Source: Desulfomonile tiedjei (GTDB lineage: Bacteria; Desulfobacterota; Desulfomonilia; Desulfomonilales; Desulfomonilaceae). From it: DNA of 56,532 nt. Where the stretch lies: NCBI GenBank assembly GCA_016212925.1, contig JACRDF010000029.1, positions 1-56,532 of the forward strand, read 5' to 3'. Each line of letters opens with the position of its first letter. The first letter of the stretch is position 1. This document shows positions 54,808 to 56,532 of this stretch, piece by piece. A program made the translations under genes and the position numbers. The notes under the pieces were generated by a model, which saw nothing but the letters and a program-made list of their open reading frames with translations, was not told where the DNA came from and made no database searches.

Positions 54808-56532
54808 CTAAGAAAGCTTTGCCAGCTCTTCTTCAGCCCTCGTCACCCATCCGTCTGCGCCGCATTCTTTGTAAATGTCTATCGCTCTGCCCAGTTGCTC
54901 TTTGGCTTTTTCCTTGTCGCCTTTTCGTCCGAAAAGCTCGGCGTACACGGCATAGTCCCTACCCAGATGGAACATCACCTGGTTGCGGCGGTCGGCTTCG
55001 ATAGCCTCTTCGATCCAATGCTGGGCTTCCTCAAGGTGTTGATCATCAACGATCAGAAGAATTTCGGCGAGGTATCTTTGGATGTCACCTTGGTACAATT
55101 TTACCCGGTTATTTTGCACATAATGACGGAATCGCTCCAGCTCTACGTTTTTCTCACCGCTTAAAACCCGTGTCTTTTCCAGAGCGATCCTGGCCAGGTT
55201 CGCCCACGAGGGAAGTAATCCCATTCTGTCAAGAAGGTCAAAGGACCGCCGGGCGTGGGTCTGGGCGGCTTCGTAGTCTCCCATCTCAAGGTAAGACTCG
55301 GCCAGAGCAAAGTGGATCATGGCAATAACAGTAGAATGGGTGTTCATTTCACCGAGAGCTAGGCCCTCCAAAAAGCAGTGTATGGCTTCTTCAGGATGGC
55401 CCTGATAATAGTAAGAAAGACCATGGCAAGCATGTGCCACTATTTTTGAATATATATCGGCACTCTGCTCGGCCAGGTTTACTGCCTCCTTGCCCGTTCT
55501 ATGGCTCAGCTCAATTAGCCCATGCCAGGACTGCAACAGGCTCTGGTTACTCTTCATGTTTGCCACACCCCAGAGATTGTTTGCTGCCATGTTGATCTTG
55601 AGCGATTGCTCCAGATGAGCGGATGCCTCGTGAAAACGGCAATCCATGGCTAATGCTACCGCTAGGTAGTAACTTGCCAACGCCACGGAAACCATGTCAC
55701 CCAGCTGGATCCCGAGCCGAAGACCATGGTTCAGATGTTCAAGCGCTGTTGAAAAATCTTCTTTTACCCAATAGTTGAAGGTTCCTGTTACCGTGTAAAT
55801 CTGGGACAATCTTCTCGTGTAGCCTCTGCGCGCTGCAGCCTCCAGTATGGGATCTACTGCCTCTTTGGCTTTGTGCAGATTTCCCATTTGCAGCAGATAG
55901 AGGCCGAGAACGGTTCGAGCATCTATGATCTTTTTTTCCACTTCATCACTGGGAGGTAACCTTTCAAGGCATGCTATCCCCTTTTCGGCAAAGAGAATCG
56001 CATCATTGAGTGAAGCCGTCTTTTCGGCCTTCTTACTTGCCAATCTGGCGTATTTGGCAGCCTTCTCATGCACCTCACTGGTTAGAAAATGCTCTAACAA
56101 GACTCCGTAATGATCACCGACATTGTCCCCGTAGAGGTCCTCAATGGCTCTGCCTATCTTCTCATGGAGCAGTTTCTGTCGTTTGGCCAATATCGAGTCG
56201 TAGACTACTTCACGGGTGAGCGCATGTTTGAAAACAAAGGTCGAATGGGGAAAAATGCCTCGCTCATAGAGGAGTTCCGCGTCCTTGAGAACGGAGAGAT
56301 GGGAGAGCAATTCTTGCTCCGGCAATTCCGTAACTGCTTTTATCAACTCGTAACTGAATTCCCTCTCTATGGCCGAACCAGCCTGAAGTAACTCCTTGGC
56401 AGGGGCCGGTAACGAATCCACCCTAGCCATGATCACGTCCTGGATCGTCGAAGGAATGGCCACGCGATCCAGGTCTTTCGCCAGATGACAAGTATCGTTT
56501 GTCCGCTGTATGATCTCCATATCCCGGAGTGA
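54808..56532 (-). CDS. AAA-ATPase/TPR signalling protein, C-terminal part (likely adenylate cyclase-type), cut by window end
   Basis: At least 570 residues are visible; the frame is open to the last base, so the N terminus lies outside. The visible part starts inside the ATPase winged-helix region (VAIPSTIQDVIMARVDSLPA, then GSAIEREFSYELIKAV and KHALTREVVYDSIL), the pattern of cyclase-AAA_16-TPR proteins. About ten degenerate TPR-like helical repeats follow (residues about 140-560), with MGDYEAAQTHARRSFDLLD as an example. An N-terminal adenylate/guanylate cyclase domain would be typical but cannot be seen. Function in signalling is inferred. Confidence 0.75.
   Translation of the reverse strand, partial: SLRDMEIIQRTNDTCHLAKDLDRVAIPSTIQDVIMARVDSLPAPAKELLQAGSAIEREFSYELIKAVTELPEQELLSHLSVLKDAELLYERGIFPHSTFVFKHALTREVVYDSILAKRQKLLHEKIGRAIEDLYGDNVGDHYGVLLEHFLTSEVHEKAAKYARLASKKAEKTASLNDAILFAEKGIACLERLPPSDEVEKKIIDARTVLGLYLLQMGNLHKAKEAVDPILEAAARRGYTRRLSQIYTVTGTFNYWVKEDFSTALEHLNHGLRLGIQLGDMVSVALASYYLAVALAMDCRFHEASAHLEQSLKINMAANNLWGVANMKSNQSLLQSWHGLIELSHRTGKEAVNLAEQSADIYSKIVAHACHGLSYYYQGHPEEAIHCFLEGLALGEMNTHSTVIAMIHFALAESYLEMGDYEAAQTHARRSFDLLDRMGLLPSWANLARIALEKTRVLSGEKNVELERFRHYVQNNRVKLYQGDIQRYLAEILLIVDDQHLEEAQHWIEEAIEADRRNQVMFHLGRDYAVYAELFGRKGDKEKAKEQLGRAIDIYKECGADGWVTRAEEELAKLS

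Overview
The window reads as chromosomal DNA of an anaerobic member of the Desulfobacterota (the former Deltaproteobacteria), plausibly a Desulfomonile-like organism. That placement is an inference. It rests on a siroheme-branch heme operon (precorrin-2 dehydrogenase, ccsA-like gene, hemA, hemC, cobA-hemD fusion), a recognisable AhbC of the alternative heme pathway, rubrerythrin, a HypA nickel chaperone, a biotin-decarboxylase type glutaconyl-CoA carboxyltransferase and a menaquinone methyltransferase. No rRNA, tRNA, phage, conjugative element or CRISPR array was seen. Most of the window is dense housekeeping sequence separated by gaps that are unusually rich in palindromic repeats.

Layout. 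1-500: three 168-bp tandem repeats that run into the 3' end of corA. 0.5-5.2 kb: corA, a double-ACT protein, a ClpS-like protein and two glycosyltransferases of the lipopolysaccharide-core type. 5.4-11.6 kb, minus strand: tetrapyrrole operon ending in an iron-sulfur flavoprotein. 11.8-16.9 kb: small genes, an orphan AbrB-type regulator, a DnaB-like helicase with an ABC-like ATPase, a DUF6125-like protein and two small secreted proteins. 16.9-20.8 kb: hypA, a PfpI protein and pyrC-pyrB-pyrI. 21-24.2 kb: a pentapeptide-repeat potassium channel and groES-groEL behind a CIRCE operator. 24.4-27.3 kb: Nudix hydrolase, ahbC and a TIM-barrel protein. 27.4-35.5 kb: a Dna2-like nuclease-helicase packed against polA, then cinA and a UbiE/MenG methyltransferase. 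35.6-40.7 kb, minus strand: a TPR-CHAT protease candidate surrounded by three uncharacterised membrane or coiled-coil proteins. 40.8-50.4 kb: LysR regulator and divergent FlK-like thioesterase, gltA-sdhA-sdhB without a membrane anchor, rubrerythrin, gcdA and a LivK-type binding protein. 50.9-56.5 kb: a DUF2225-like protein, a UvrD/Rep helicase, a REP-associated tyrosine transposase among its own palindromes, and the C-terminal part of an AAA-TPR signalling protein cut by the window edge.

How it fits together. The minus-strand tetrapyrrole genes make siroheme precursors, and AhbC, encoded 13 kb away, acts on didecarboxysiroheme, so both belong to one route to heme. Citrate synthase, SdhAB, menaquinone methylation and the glutaconyl-CoA subunit suggest anaerobic oxidation of acyl or aromatic substrates (inference).

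The strongest candidates for something undescribed are: (i) the TPR-CHAT cluster at 35.6-40.7 kb; (ii) a dispersed composite double-hairpin element whose stems differ between copies while staying paired (10.8, 22.0 and 26.4 kb, with partial copies at 3.9, 26.1 and 33.1 kb); (iii) the tight Dna2-like/polA pair; and (iv) the DnaB paralogue with its ATPase partner. All protein calls were made by eye from motifs and family memory; no database search was run.
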